From assembly GCA_016185205.1 (NCBI GenBank), contig JACPOA010000058.1:59691-123690 (forward strand): 64,000 nt of DNA, written 5' to 3'. A model generated the notes under the pieces. That model saw only the letters and a list, made by a program, of their open reading frames with translations. It searched no databases and had not been told where the DNA came from. Within the stretch, counting starts at the first letter, position 1. Every line of letters begins with the position of its first letter. Position numbers and translations under genes: made by a program. The DNA comes from Hyphomicrobiales bacterium (GTDB lineage Bacteria; Pseudomonadota; Alphaproteobacteria; Rhizobiales; Xanthobacteraceae). Positions 17,823-24,923 of the stretch are shown piece after piece.

Positions 17823-18758
17823 GTGACAACAAAGCGCGTATTGGTTACGGGCGCGTCCGGTTTTGTCGGGCGGCCACTGGTAGCGGCCTTGCTGCAGGCC
17901 GGTTATGCGGTCCGGGCAGCGACGCGCCGTCCGGTGTCGTTTCCGAGTTCGGTTGATGTCGTCATCGTACCGGATTTCAAAACCACCGTTGACTGGGAGC
18001 CGATTCTCCGGGGCGTAGACGTCGTAATTCACTTGGCGGGCCTGGCTCATGCCGATAGTCGAGCTGCTGCATTTGGCGCGTTCGACCAAGTCAACTTGTT
18101 GACAACGCTAAACTTGGCTCGCGCGGCCAAAGACGTGGGCCTCGATCGCTTTATCTTTATTTCATCGGTACGGGCCCAGATCGGTGCCTCGTCAACACAG
18201 TTAGTGCGCGAACAAGACGAGCCTCATCCTACTGACGATTATGGGCGCTCAAAGCTTGCGGCCGAGTTGGCGGTACGCTCGACGGGCTTGCCATTTACGA
18301 TTCTGAGACCTGTCGCGATCTATGGTCCGCATCCAAAAGGAAATATAAAAACGTTAGTTCGGCTTGCAACATCGCCCTTATTGCTTCCGTTCAAGGGCTT
18401 CAACAATCGCCGGTCATTGCTCGGAATTGACAATCTCATCGCTACGATATTTTTCGTGCTGAATAACCAAAGCACTGTTGGCGAGAAATTTCTGGTCGCG
18501 GATCCGGTGCCGTTCACATTGCCGGATCTTTTCACGATGTTGCGCAAAGCGCAGGGACGCAAACCGGGGATGGTATATGTCCCCCCAATCATTATTCGGC
18601 TTGCATTATGGCTGTCAGGTCAAAGCAGGCTTTGGAAGCACATAAGTGGAAACTTGGTCGTAAATACTGGCAAGCTCGAATCACTCGGATGGCGTCCGGC
18701 GGTTGAAACTTATGAGGGTCTCCGCTCGGTGCTGGCTGCCGAAAATGGCGAAGGCTAG
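17823..18758 (+). CDS. NAD(P)-dependent epimerase/4-ketoreductase of the extended SDR type
   Basis: This nucleotide-sugar-modifying SDR has VLVTGASGFVGRPL (Rossmann GxxGxxG), HLAGLAHADS, FIFISSVRAQ and the catalytic YGRSK. It resembles the reductases found next to initiating glycosyltransferases in O-antigen clusters (UDP-glucose 4-epimerase/WbpV-like). The exact substrate is not decided by the sequence. The start used is GTG at 17823 with GGGG four bases upstream. An in-frame start at 17760 would add 21 residues that do not look conserved. It is the only plus-strand gene of the polysaccharide locus and converges on the O-antigen ligase gene, 17 bp away. Confidence 0.82.
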   Translation: MTTKRVLVTGASGFVGRPLVAALLQAGYAVRAATRRPVSFPSSVDVVIVPDFKTTVDWEPILRGVDVVIHLAGLAHADSRAAAFGAFDQVNLLTTLNLARAAKDVGLDRFIFISSVRAQIGASSTQLVREQDEPHPTDDYGRSKLAAELAVRSTGLPFTILRPVAIYGPHPKGNIKTLVRLATSPLLLPFKGFNNRRSLLGIDNLIATIFFVLNNQSTVGEKFLVADPVPFTLPDLFTMLRKAQGRKPGMVYVPPIIIRLALWLSGQSRLWKHISGNLVVNTGKLESLGWRPAVETYEGLRSVLAAENGEG

Positions 18759-18775
18759 CGAACAAAGCAGTTTCA

Positions 18776-20095
18776 CTAACTGGCGCCGTTCCCCGACGTT
18801 GCGCCGTTCGTGCGACCCGGGGCCGCGCGCAGCACAGCGCCTCCCAACACTCCGACCCCAAAGACATAGATCCAGCCCTGAGTAAAATCGAAGAGATTAG
18901 AGTTGAGCGGCGAACCGAGGATATTCTGCAGCACCACCAGTAGGCCGAACCACGCAACAACACCCGCACCGCGAAATAGCAGAAGGTGGACGACCCACAT
19001 CGCCCAAAGCAGCGCGCAGCCGACCAGACCAAGCTGGATGGCGACAGCAAACGTCTGCTGATGGGGATTCCCCGTGGTGATGGCGGCTACCCCTGTCTTG
19101 CCGATAGCCGCGTCCTCAAAGCGAGCACGGATCGTTCCCGTGCCGTGGCCCATGATTGGCGCGTTCCCAATGATGGCAATGGATTTTTTATAGTATTCGA
19201 GTCGCAATCCGGCCGAGGCCAATCCCACGTCTCCGGGATCGAGCTTGGATCCTTTGATGAGATTAGTCATCTGCGCGCGCATGTCATCGGGCGAGTTCCA
19301 AATTGTGATGAGACTGGTCAGCTGCCCACGCATGTAGCCGGAAGTGTTCCAGACGATACCGGCCAACACCGTTCCGGCTACAAACGCCGCAATGAGACCG
19401 CGCCAGCCGAACAAACGGAATCCGAGAAGTAAAATAAATACCGGCATAAGCATGAGCGTGGTACGAGCGCTCGCGAGATAGACGATGTTTGCTAAGAACA
19501 GCAGCGCGAGGCCCGCAAGGATAAACGCGCGCCAACGGCGGCTACGATGCCAGTCATCGACGGCCACATAGACGAGGGCAAAAACACAAAGCTGAAATAT
19601 ACTACTCTGTGTTATGTAATCCTTGGCGGGAACGCCCGGCCACTTCCGCCAGGCAATACTCTCAAGACCGGGAAAAATGGTCGGCAGCCACGAGACGAGC
19701 AAGACACCGACGGACGACAGAAAGAAGCCGACGAGCACCCATTGGGCGCGATCCGACCGGCGGAATTGTGCAAACAGCAGCGGAATTGCCAGCAACTTGT
19801 GATAGCCGGAGAGACCCGAAAGACGCTCGTGAAGACTGACGTCCGACCAAAGCATGCCGAGCAGCGCCAGCGACCACAACGCCACCGGCAGGCCGCCCGC
19901 TAGCGTTGTCAGTGTCGGTTCGCGGCGCAGATCGGACCGTTGGAAGGTCGGAATCAGCGCGATCAGCCAGAGCACCAGCAAGATGCTGGTCGCGGACGTG
20001 GACCAGGGCAGTGAGACCGCAACGGCAGTGGCAAGTCCGTCGGCATTGCGCTCAAGCTGTGCGCGGTTAATGTTTTTAAATGTGATTGCCGGCAC
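18776..20095 (-). CDS. O-antigen ligase (WaaL-like) membrane protein
   Basis: This polytopic inner-membrane protein has about ten to twelve hydrophobic segments. A large periplasmic loop (about residues 245-340) contains GHGTGTIRARF and GNPHQQTF; the conserved His of the NPH motif is typical of O-antigen ligases. LASARTTLMLMPV carries the usual Arg. It would transfer the finished polysaccharide from undecaprenyl diphosphate to lipid A-core in the periplasm. That fits a Wzm/Wzt pathway; a Wzy polymerase is the alternative. The start is uncertain: GTG at 20095 (VPAITFKN) is used, while a TTG at 20131 would begin almost at the end of the tRNA gene. It starts about 40 bp after tRNA-Val and may be read through from it. 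Confidence 0.82.
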   Translation of the reverse strand: MPAITFKNINRAQLERNADGLATAVAVSLPWSTSATSILLVLWLIALIPTFQRSDLRREPTLTTLAGGLPVALWSLALLGMLWSDVSLHERLSGLSGYHKLLAIPLLFAQFRRSDRAQWVLVGFFLSSVGVLLVSWLPTIFPGLESIAWRKWPGVPAKDYITQSSIFQLCVFALVYVAVDDWHRSRRWRAFILAGLALLFLANIVYLASARTTLMLMPVFILLLGFRLFGWRGLIAAFVAGTVLAGIVWNTSGYMRGQLTSLITIWNSPDDMRAQMTNLIKGSKLDPGDVGLASAGLRLEYYKKSIAIIGNAPIMGHGTGTIRARFEDAAIGKTGVAAITTGNPHQQTFAVAIQLGLVGCALLWAMWVVHLLLFRGAGVVAWFGLLVVLQNILGSPLNSNLFDFTQGWIYVFGVGVLGGAVLRAAPGRTNGATSGNGAS

Positions 20096-20135
20096 TGGGA
20101 CCCCGCCGGGGCGTCGGACAAGCCCGTGCAAATTA

Positions 20136-20210
20136 TGGTGGGCGCGACAGGGATCGAACCTGTGACCCCCTCCATGTCAAGGAGGTGCTCTTCCGCTGAG
20201 CTACGCGCCC
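20136..20210 (-). tRNA. tRNA-Val (anticodon GAC)
   Basis: The 75-nt cloverleaf folds completely. The acceptor stem is GGGCGCG/CGCGCCC, the D stem GCTC/GAGC, the anticodon stem CCTCC/GGAGG with loop TTGACAT (anticodon GAC, about 20176-20178), and the T arm ACAGG/CCTGT with TTCGATC. The CCA end is encoded. It separates the polysaccharide locus from the conserved cpdR block. Confidence 0.97.
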
Positions 20211-20276
20211 ATAACCCGTCAGGTCTTATCGGCTCCAAACTGGCGAGGCAAGACCATGGCCAGCGGCCTATTATTT

Positions 20277-20331
20277 GCGCATGATCGCGATCTTATCCGA
20301 AAACCGGTTCCCACTTTTCGGGATCATGCGC
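20277..20331. repeat. Palindromic intergenic repeat of rhizobial type
   Basis: The 55-bp unit is bounded by the inverted arms GCGCATGATC and GATCATGCGC. The inner part is imperfectly palindromic around CCGAAAACCGGTTCCCACTTTTCGG. Units of this kind are scattered in many Hyphomicrobiales genomes. It lies 8 bp beyond the cpdR stop codon and could act as a transcript-end hairpin. A related unit at 23937-24161 has the same outer arms. Confidence 0.8.
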
Positions 20332-20339
20332 TAAGGCGC

Positions 20340-20699
20340 TCAGGCCGCCAGCATTTTGGTCACTTCGGTGACCAGCTCGCGCAGGTGGATCGGCTTGGAC
20401 AGCACCTTGGCATGCTTGGGCGCGTTGGAATCGGCGTTGAGCGCCACCGCGGCAAAGCCGGTGATGAACATGATCTTGATGTCGGGGTCGAGTTCGGCGG
20501 CCCGGCGGGCGAGCTCGATGCCGTCCATTTCCGGCATGACGATATCGGTGAGCAGGAGTTCAAACGGTTCCTCGCGCAGGCGCTGATAGGCCGACAGGCC
20601 GTTGTCATAGGAAGTGACGTCGAATCCGGCGTTCTGCAGCGCCTTGACCAGGAAACGCCGCATGTCGGTATCGTCTTCAGCCAGCAGGATTTTCGACAT
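20340..20699 (-). CDS. cpdR: Single-domain response regulator CpdR
   Basis: This is a 119-residue CheY-like receiver with no output domain. The start at 20699 (MSKILLAEDDTDMRRFLVKALQ) is chosen because the receiver fold begins there. The phosphorylated Asp is D52 in LLLTDIVMPEMDG, with T80 in MFITGFAAVALN and K102 in VLSKPIHLRELV. The whole sequence closely follows alphaproteobacterial CpdR. Unphosphorylated CpdR directs ClpXP to the pole and to cell-cycle substrates such as CtrA and PdeA; the CckA-ChpT phosphorelay controls it. The divergent N-formylglutamate amidohydrolase gene next door is the usual neighbour in this order. Confidence 0.93.
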   Translation of the reverse strand: MSKILLAEDDTDMRRFLVKALQNAGFDVTSYDNGLSAYQRLREEPFELLLTDIVMPEMDGIELARRAAELDPDIKIMFITGFAAVALNADSNAPKHAKVLSKPIHLRELVTEVTKMLAA

Positions 20700-20899
20700 A
20701 ATACTTTCACGCCCCGTCCCGGCCGGCCCGAAAGCCGGCCCCAGCCATCCCATAAGACTTACCCCGGGTAAATAACGGGTGAACCCAAAGCAGGACTTGG
20801 CATTATGCCCCGGCGCATGGACAATAGACGGTATAGGGGCCCGGCTGAATTCGGCCCGATTGCAACGGTATCTGGCCCTTCACATGACCGCCGGCAGCC

Positions 20900-21787
20900 A
20901 TGAGTGAAATCCGCGACGAGCTCGACCCGCCGTTCGAGATCCTCGAGCCGCCGGCGTGCCAGGGGCCGGTGCTGTTCAATTCCCCGCACAGCGGCTCGAC
21001 CTATCCGCGCGCGTTCCTAGCGGTCGCCCGGCTCGATATCGGCACCCTGCGCCGGTCGGAGGACAGCTTCGTCGACGAGCTCATCGCCGGCGTGGTGAAA
21101 CATGGCTTTCCGCTGATGCGCGCGCATTTTCCGCGCTGCTTCGTGGACGTGAACCGCGAGCCCTATGAACTCGATCCGCGCATGTTCGAGGGCCGCCTGC
21201 CCTCGTTCGCCAATACCCGCTCGATGCGGGTGGCGGGCGGCTTGGGCACGGTGGCGCGGGTGGTCGGCGACGCCCAGGAAATCTACGACCAGCGCATCCC
21301 GGTGGATGACGCGCTGGCGCGCATCGAGAGCCTGTACAAGCCCTATCACCGCGCGCTGCGCCGGCTGTTTACCCGCCTGCACCGCGATTTCGGCGCCGCC
21401 ATGCTGATCGATGTCCATTCGATGCCGTCGACCGCCGGGCAAAAAGACGAGCGGCCGCGGCCGGAATTCGTGCTGGGCGACCGCTACGGCACCAGTTGCG
21501 TCGGACCAGTTTCGGAGACGGTGGAAAAGACGCTGCGCTCGCTCGGCTATACCGTGAGCCGCAACAAGCCCTATGCCGGCGGCTTCATCACCGAGCACTA
21601 CGGCAACCCGGCCGCCGGCCTGCATGCCATCCAGCTCGAGATCAACCGCGCACTTTACATGGACGAGCGCCGTTATGAGCGCATCGGCGCCTTCAGCCGC
21701 CTGGCGGCCGACATGGAGACGCTGGCGCGGCGGCTGGGCGAAATCCCGCTGGAAGAGCTGCGCCCGTACCGGGCGGCGGCGGAATAG
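20900..21787 (+). CDS. N-formylglutamate amidohydrolase
   Basis: The 295-residue protein belongs to the N-formylglutamate amidohydrolase family (HutG-like, PF05013). The enzyme releases formate and glutamate, the last step of one histidine-degradation route. Visible motifs are FNSPHSGSTYP, FVDVNREPYELDPRMF, LIDVHSMPS with likely metal ligands, and GFITEHYGNPAAGLHAIQLEINR. No other hut genes are seen nearby, so the cellular role may differ from histidine catabolism. It is divergent from cpdR with a 200-bp spacer. The stop codon lies directly against the terminator of an antisense-oriented small RNA. Confidence 0.9.
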   Translation: MSEIRDELDPPFEILEPPACQGPVLFNSPHSGSTYPRAFLAVARLDIGTLRRSEDSFVDELIAGVVKHGFPLMRAHFPRCFVDVNREPYELDPRMFEGRLPSFANTRSMRVAGGLGTVARVVGDAQEIYDQRIPVDDALARIESLYKPYHRALRRLFTRLHRDFGAAMLIDVHSMPSTAGQKDERPRPEFVLGDRYGTSCVGPVSETVEKTLRSLGYTVSRNKPYAGGFITEHYGNPAAGLHAIQLEINRALYMDERRYERIGAFSRLAADMETLARRLGEIPLEELRPYRAAAE

Positions 21788-21789
21788 CC

Positions 21790-21870
21790 AAAAAAAAGGC
21801 CGCTCGCGTTGGCAAGCGGCCCAAGTCTAGGGAGGAAACGCCCAAGGAGGGCAGCGGTATCGCTACCGCA
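21790..21870 (-). ncRNA. mmgR: MmgR / suhB-motif small RNA
   Basis: Read on the minus strand, about 80 nt show a first hairpin GCGGTA-GCGA-TACCGC (21853-21868). A small hairpin GCCC-TCCTT-GGGC follows. Next is the single-stranded motif UUUCCUCCCU (complement of 21829-21838), which is the conserved core I recall for the alphaproteobacterial alpha-r8/MmgR family. The 3' end is an intrinsic terminator, stem GGCCGCT/AGCGGCC (21798-21821) followed by eight T (21797-21790). The Rfam suhB motif occurs next to inositol-monophosphatase-family genes in this order, and the next gene here is of that family (hisN). In Sinorhizobium MmgR affects polyhydroxybutyrate storage. The assignment rests on motif, size, terminator and position. 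Confidence 0.8.
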
Positions 21871-21877
21871 TTGCAAT

Positions 21878-21906
21878 AAGCTACACCGCGCTGCACAAAA
21901 ATCAAG
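21878..21906 (-). promoter_or_regulatory. Sigma-70-type promoter of the small RNA
   Basis: On the minus strand, CTTGAT (21906-21901) is followed by exactly 17 bp and then TAGCTT (21883-21878). This is close to the rhizobial housekeeping consensus CTTGAC-N17-CTATAT in the -35 half. It places transcription start near 21870, where the first hairpin of the sRNA begins. Confidence 0.6.
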
Positions 21907-22134
21907 GGTTAAGAGTCCATTTCACATGTGTTTTTTGCATAGCTGAATAACGTTTTTACAGGCCTCTTTTTTTATCGCAGGGGAAAACATCAATCCAATC
22001 TGTCCCCTGCAATGCAACAGGAACCGCAGATTTGCAGGGCTCACCAGCCACCCAGGGTGCGGGCTCCGCAGGCGCGGTTGCCGCCGGGGCAAGTCTCCGA
22101 TAGGCCGATAGCGACAGGTTTTTTCCGTGAGCGC

Positions 22135-22914
22135 ATGACGGCCATCGATTTCGCCAGCTTCGTCGATCAACTCGCCTCCGTCTCGGGCGAGACCATCCTG
22201 CCGTTCTTCCGCACCGCGCTGGCGATCGAGAACAAGAAGGCCGGCGGTTTTGATCCCGTCACCGCGGCCGACCGCGCGGCGGAAGACGCCATGCGCGCGC
22301 TCATCCGCAAGCAATTTCCCGCCCATGGCATCCTGGGCGAGGAATACGGCAGCGAGCGCACCGACGCCGAATATGTCTGGGTACTCGATCCGATCGACGG
22401 CACCAAATCGTTCATCTCCGGCATGGTGGCGTGGGGCACGCTGATCGGCCTGATGCGGTTTGGCGAGCCGGTGTTCGGCATGATGCATCAGCCGTTCACG
22501 CGCGAGCGCTTTGCCGGCGACGGCGGCGGTGCGCGATACCGTGGACCCACGGGCAACCGCGATCTCCGCGTGCGCGCCTGCGCGAGTTTGAGCGACGCCG
22601 TGCTGTTCACCACCAGCCCGCTGCTGATGAACGCGGCCGACCGCGCCGCGTTCGCGCGCGTGGAAAACGCGGTCAAGCTGTCGCGCTACGGCGGCGACTG
22701 CTACGCCTATTGCATGCTGGCGGCCGGCCACATCGATCTCGTCATCGAGACCGAGATCAAGCCGCACGACATCGTGCCGCTGATCCCGATCATCGCCGGC
22801 GCCGGCGGCATCGTCACCACCTGGGAGAACGGCCCGGCGCAGCGCGGCGGCCGCATCGTGGTCGCCGGCGACAAGCGCGTGCACCAAGCCGCGCTGGAGT
22901 TGCTGAACGCTTAA
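22135..22914 (+). CDS. hisN: Histidinol-phosphatase, inositol monophosphatase family
   Basis: This Mg-dependent phosphatase has the IMPase fold and 259 residues from the ATG at 22135 (MTAIDFASFVDQL). The start is chosen because the fold begins there. Metal-site motifs are ILGEEYGSE and VWVLDPIDGTKSFISGM, and a third Asp lies in HIDLVIETEIKPHDIVPL. The sequence is closer to HisN-type histidinol-phosphate phosphatases (DPIDGTKSFI plus WGTLIGLM) than to SuhB itself, so the likely reaction is L-histidinol phosphate to L-histidinol. An inositol-1-phosphatase role cannot be excluded. It lies downstream of the N-formylglutamate amidohydrolase gene in the same direction, separated by the divergently oriented sRNA and its promoter. 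Confidence 0.87.
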   Translation: MTAIDFASFVDQLASVSGETILPFFRTALAIENKKAGGFDPVTAADRAAEDAMRALIRKQFPAHGILGEEYGSERTDAEYVWVLDPIDGTKSFISGMVAWGTLIGLMRFGEPVFGMMHQPFTRERFAGDGGGARYRGPTGNRDLRVRACASLSDAVLFTTSPLLMNAADRAAFARVENAVKLSRYGGDCYAYCMLAAGHIDLVIETEIKPHDIVPLIPIIAGAGGIVTTWENGPAQRGGRIVVAGDKRVHQAALELLNA

Positions 22915-22916
22915 AA

Positions 22917-22938
22917 TCCCTCCCCTTTAGGGGAGGGA
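22917..22938. terminator. Hairpin between convergent genes
   Basis: A perfect 9-bp stem TCCCTCCCC / GGGGAGGGA with loop TTTA starts 2 bp after the hisN stop. The opposing hydrolase gene ends 8 bp further on. No T run follows on either strand, so termination would be weak or Rho-aided. Similar cctcccc...ggggagg elements recur in the window (near 38882, 53445 and 63846), which suggests a dispersed motif. Confidence 0.5.
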
Positions 22939-22946
22939 TAAGAACA

Positions 22947-23891
22947 TCAAAACAGCGGCGTGCCGGGCACGAAAGCGTCGAACGCCGCCCAGAACTGGCC
23001 GCGATAATGATCCTGCTCCTGCAGGATCTCGTGCTTGCTGCCGGCGAGAATGAGATGGCGACCGGCGAGCAGGTTCATCCCGAAGGTTTCGATCGCCGGC
23101 GTCGAAACCACTTCGTCGCGGCCGGCGGCCACCATCAGGATCGGCTGGCGGATGCTGCCGGCGTAACTCGGCACGGCGAACTGGTTCATCAGGCGCATCG
23201 CGGCATCGGCCCAGGCGATGGTCGGCGCGCCGAGACCGAGCTCAGGCGCTTGCTCCAGCACCGCGGCGTTGCGCGCATAGCGCACCGGATCGGAGGTGAG
23301 CACATTGCCGATGAAATCCTGCGAGCCATAGGCGGCGGCGTCTCCGGTCGGCACATAGCCGCCGCCGCGTCCGATCAGCCGCATGAGGCGCGCCAGCGGA
23401 CCGGCGACGCGCGTGAGCGGGCCCGGCGGCAACGCGATCATCGGCGCCGACAGCACCACGCGTTCGAACCAGCGGCTGCCGCCATGGCAGGCGCGGATGG
23501 CGATGGCGCCACCCATGGAATGGCCGAGCGCGAAGATCGGCGGCGGGCAATCGGGCAGCACCACCTGCTCCATGACGGCATCGAGGTCGGCGGAATATTC
23601 GGAGAAGTTCCGCACATAGCCCTTGTGGCGGTCGGCGAGCGCACGATCCGACATTCCCTGGCCGCGCCAGTCGAAGGTCGCCACCGCGAATCCGCGCGCG
23701 CGCAGATCGCGCACGGTTTCGTAATATTTCTCGATGAATTCGGCGCGGCCCTGCAGCACGACGACCGTGCCCCTGCGGCCGGGCGGCGGATCCCAGCGCG
23801 CAAAACGCAAGGAGACCCCATCCGGGGTCTTGATGGCGCCGCTCACCACGTGATCGGGCACCGGATTGGCGGGAATGGAGACGAGTTTCAT
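22947..23891 (-). CDS. Alpha/beta hydrolase, lysophospholipase/monoacylglycerol lipase-like
   Basis: The 314-residue protein is of the serine aminopeptidase S33/Hydrolase_4 type. The nucleophile is Ser in FALGHSMGGAIAIRA. The acid is Asp in MVAAGRDEVV, and the His is in LAGSKHEILQEQDHYR. The oxyanion region reads VVVLQGRAEFIEKYYETV and DWRGQGMSDR. This pattern matches PldB-type lysophospholipases and monoacylglycerol lipases. No signal peptide is visible, so it probably acts in the cytoplasm. It converges on hisN. The substrate is not decided by the sequence. Confidence 0.85.
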   Translation of the reverse strand: MKLVSIPANPVPDHVVSGAIKTPDGVSLRFARWDPPPGRRGTVVVLQGRAEFIEKYYETVRDLRARGFAVATFDWRGQGMSDRALADRHKGYVRNFSEYSADLDAVMEQVVLPDCPPPIFALGHSMGGAIAIRACHGGSRWFERVVLSAPMIALPPGPLTRVAGPLARLMRLIGRGGGYVPTGDAAAYGSQDFIGNVLTSDPVRYARNAAVLEQAPELGLGAPTIAWADAAMRLMNQFAVPSYAGSIRQPILMVAAGRDEVVSTPAIETFGMNLLAGRHLILAGSKHEILQEQDHYRGQFWAAFDAFVPGTPLF

Positions 23892-23936
23892 GGATTGCCG
23901 AATGGCCGGGTGCGCGATGGCGTGGCGGCCTTATAG

Positions 23937-24161
23937 CGCATGATCCCGAAAAAGCATGCCCCCGGACTTGATCCGGGGGTGGGTACCGGTTTCTCGCCGG
24001 AGCCTGTGCTCGGGCCGGCCCAACGGGTCCGCGCGAAGCGCGGCCCGATGGCAGGCTCCGGCCGGACCCGAGTGCGAAGCTCGCTCCTTCCTTCGCCCGC
24101 CGAAGCGGGCTTCGCGAAGGCGGGGTCGGCGAGCGAAGGAAGGTCGGACAAGATCATGCGC
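23937..24161. repeat. Composite palindromic repeat with nested inserts
   Basis: The outer arms GCGCATGATC (23937) and GATCATGCGC (ends 24161) match the 55-bp element at 20277-20331, but here they are 225 bp apart. Inside are further inverted repeats: CCCCCGGACTTGATCCGGGGG near 23959, and a 40-bp segment 24020-24059 that reappears reverse-complemented at 59031-59070. A pair tccttccttcgc... / ...gcgaaggaagg surrounds 24085-24143. It looks like one repeat that received other dispersed repeats. No gene is recognised in it. Confidence 0.75.
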
Positions 24162-24251
24162 AAGCAACCGGCTAAAGGGTGCGCTCAATCGTGCCCCGCC
24201 AACTGATAAATATCAAATATATTTCAATAGCTTAACCGTTAGCAGCCGGCC

Positions 24252-24280
24252 CTTGCGAGCCCACCGCGCCGCTCCCATAT
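24252..24280 (+). promoter_or_regulatory. Heat-shock (sigma-32) promoter of hsp20
   Basis: CTTGCG (24252-24257), a 14-bp spacer and then CTCCCATAT (24272-24280) match the RpoH pattern CTTGAA-N13/14-CCCCATNT with few changes. The inferred start near 24288 coincides with the first hairpin of the downstream leader. Confidence 0.55.
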
Positions 24281-24287
24281 CTGCCTT

Positions 24288-24374
24288 GCGCAGGCCATTC
24301 CGGCTGCGCACGGGCTCCGGTCAGGCCATTTGGCAGACCGCCCGCATGTCGCTCAACTTCAGGAGGATATGCTT
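24288..24374 (+). promoter_or_regulatory. ROSE-type RNA thermometer in the hsp20 leader
   Basis: The leader of about 87 nt folds into three successive hairpins. The first is GCGCAG (24288-24293) with CTGCGC (24304-24309). The second is GGTC...GACC with inner GCC/GGC (24319-24339). The 3' hairpin joins GCAT (24344-24347) to ATGC (24369-24372) and encloses the ribosome binding site AGGAGG (24361-24366). The conserved ROSE pentamer UYGCU appears as UCGCU (24349-24353), opposite the Shine-Dalgarno. In ROSE elements this helix melts at raised temperature and frees the ribosome binding site. Nearly all known cases control small heat-shock genes, as here. Confidence 0.75.
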
Positions 24375-24842
24375 ATGCGAACGTTTGATCTAGCTCCCCT
24401 CTATCGTTCCACCGTCGGCTTCGACCGGCTGTTCTCGATGATGGATGGTTTCGAGAGCGCCCCGGGCTACCCGCCCTACAACATCGAGCGCACCGGTGAG
24501 ACCGAATACCGCATCTCGGTCGCGGTCGCCGGCTTCGGCGAGAACGAGCTTTCGATCGAAGCGAAAGAGAACACGCTGACGATCAAGGGCGCCAAGCAGG
24601 TGAAGGACGAACAAAACGGCGAAGTGCTCTATCAGGGCATCGCCGCGCGCGCCTTCGAGCGCGTGTTCCAGTTGGCCGACTACGTCCAGGTCAAGGCGGC
24701 CGCGCTCGAGAACGGGCTGCTGCACGTCGATCTGGTGCGTGAAATCCCCGAGGCCAAGAAGCCGCGCCAGATCCCGATCGGCAATGGCCAAACCTTGGGC
24801 AACGCCAAGCCGCAGGTGGTCGAGGCCAAGGTCGCGGCCTGA
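24375..24842 (+). CDS. Small heat-shock protein, Hsp20/IbpA family
   Basis: This ATP-independent holdase has 155 residues. The start is the ATG at 24375, 8 bases after AGGAGG; the upstream in-frame ATG at 24369 is too close to it. An N-terminal arm ([20 protein letters not shown]) is followed by the alpha-crystallin domain, about residues 35-125. That domain includes [28 protein letters not shown] and the terminal signature [22 protein letters not shown]. The short C-terminal tail contains RQIPI, an I-x-I-type anchoring motif. Expression is probably controlled twice, by a heat-shock promoter and a ROSE leader. A strong terminator follows. Confidence 0.95.
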   Translation: MRTFDLAPLYRSTVGFDRLFSMMDGFESAPGYPPYNIERTGETEYRISVAVAGFGENELSIEAKENTLTIKGAKQVKDEQNGEVLYQGIAARAFERVFQLADYVQVKAAALENGLLHVDLVREIPEAKKPRQIPIGNGQTLGNAKPQVVEAKVAA

Positions 24843-24871
24843 CCCCGCAGCGTCAATCTCCAAACGGCAGC

Positions 24872-24903
24872 GCCCCGGGATGCCCCGGGGCGTTTTCGTT
24901 TTT
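24872..24903 (+). terminator. Rho-independent terminator of hsp20
   Basis: The stem CGCCCCGGG (24872-24880) pairs with CCCGGGGCG (24885-24893) around loop ATGC. It is followed by TTTTCGTTTTT. It starts 30 bp after the hsp20 stop codon. Confidence 0.85.
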
Positions 24904-24923
24904 GATCAAACTGAATTCAGTGC

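Noticed and set aside
20136..20210. A tRNA-flanked genomic island with att direct repeats.
   Set aside because: No second copy of the tRNA 3' end and no integrase gene could be seen in the window; the idea is kept only as a low-interest synteny question.
21798..21821. The hairpin after the N-formylglutamate amidohydrolase read as that gene's terminator.
   Set aside because: The T run lies on the other side, so as an intrinsic terminator it works only for the minus strand, where it ends the small RNA.
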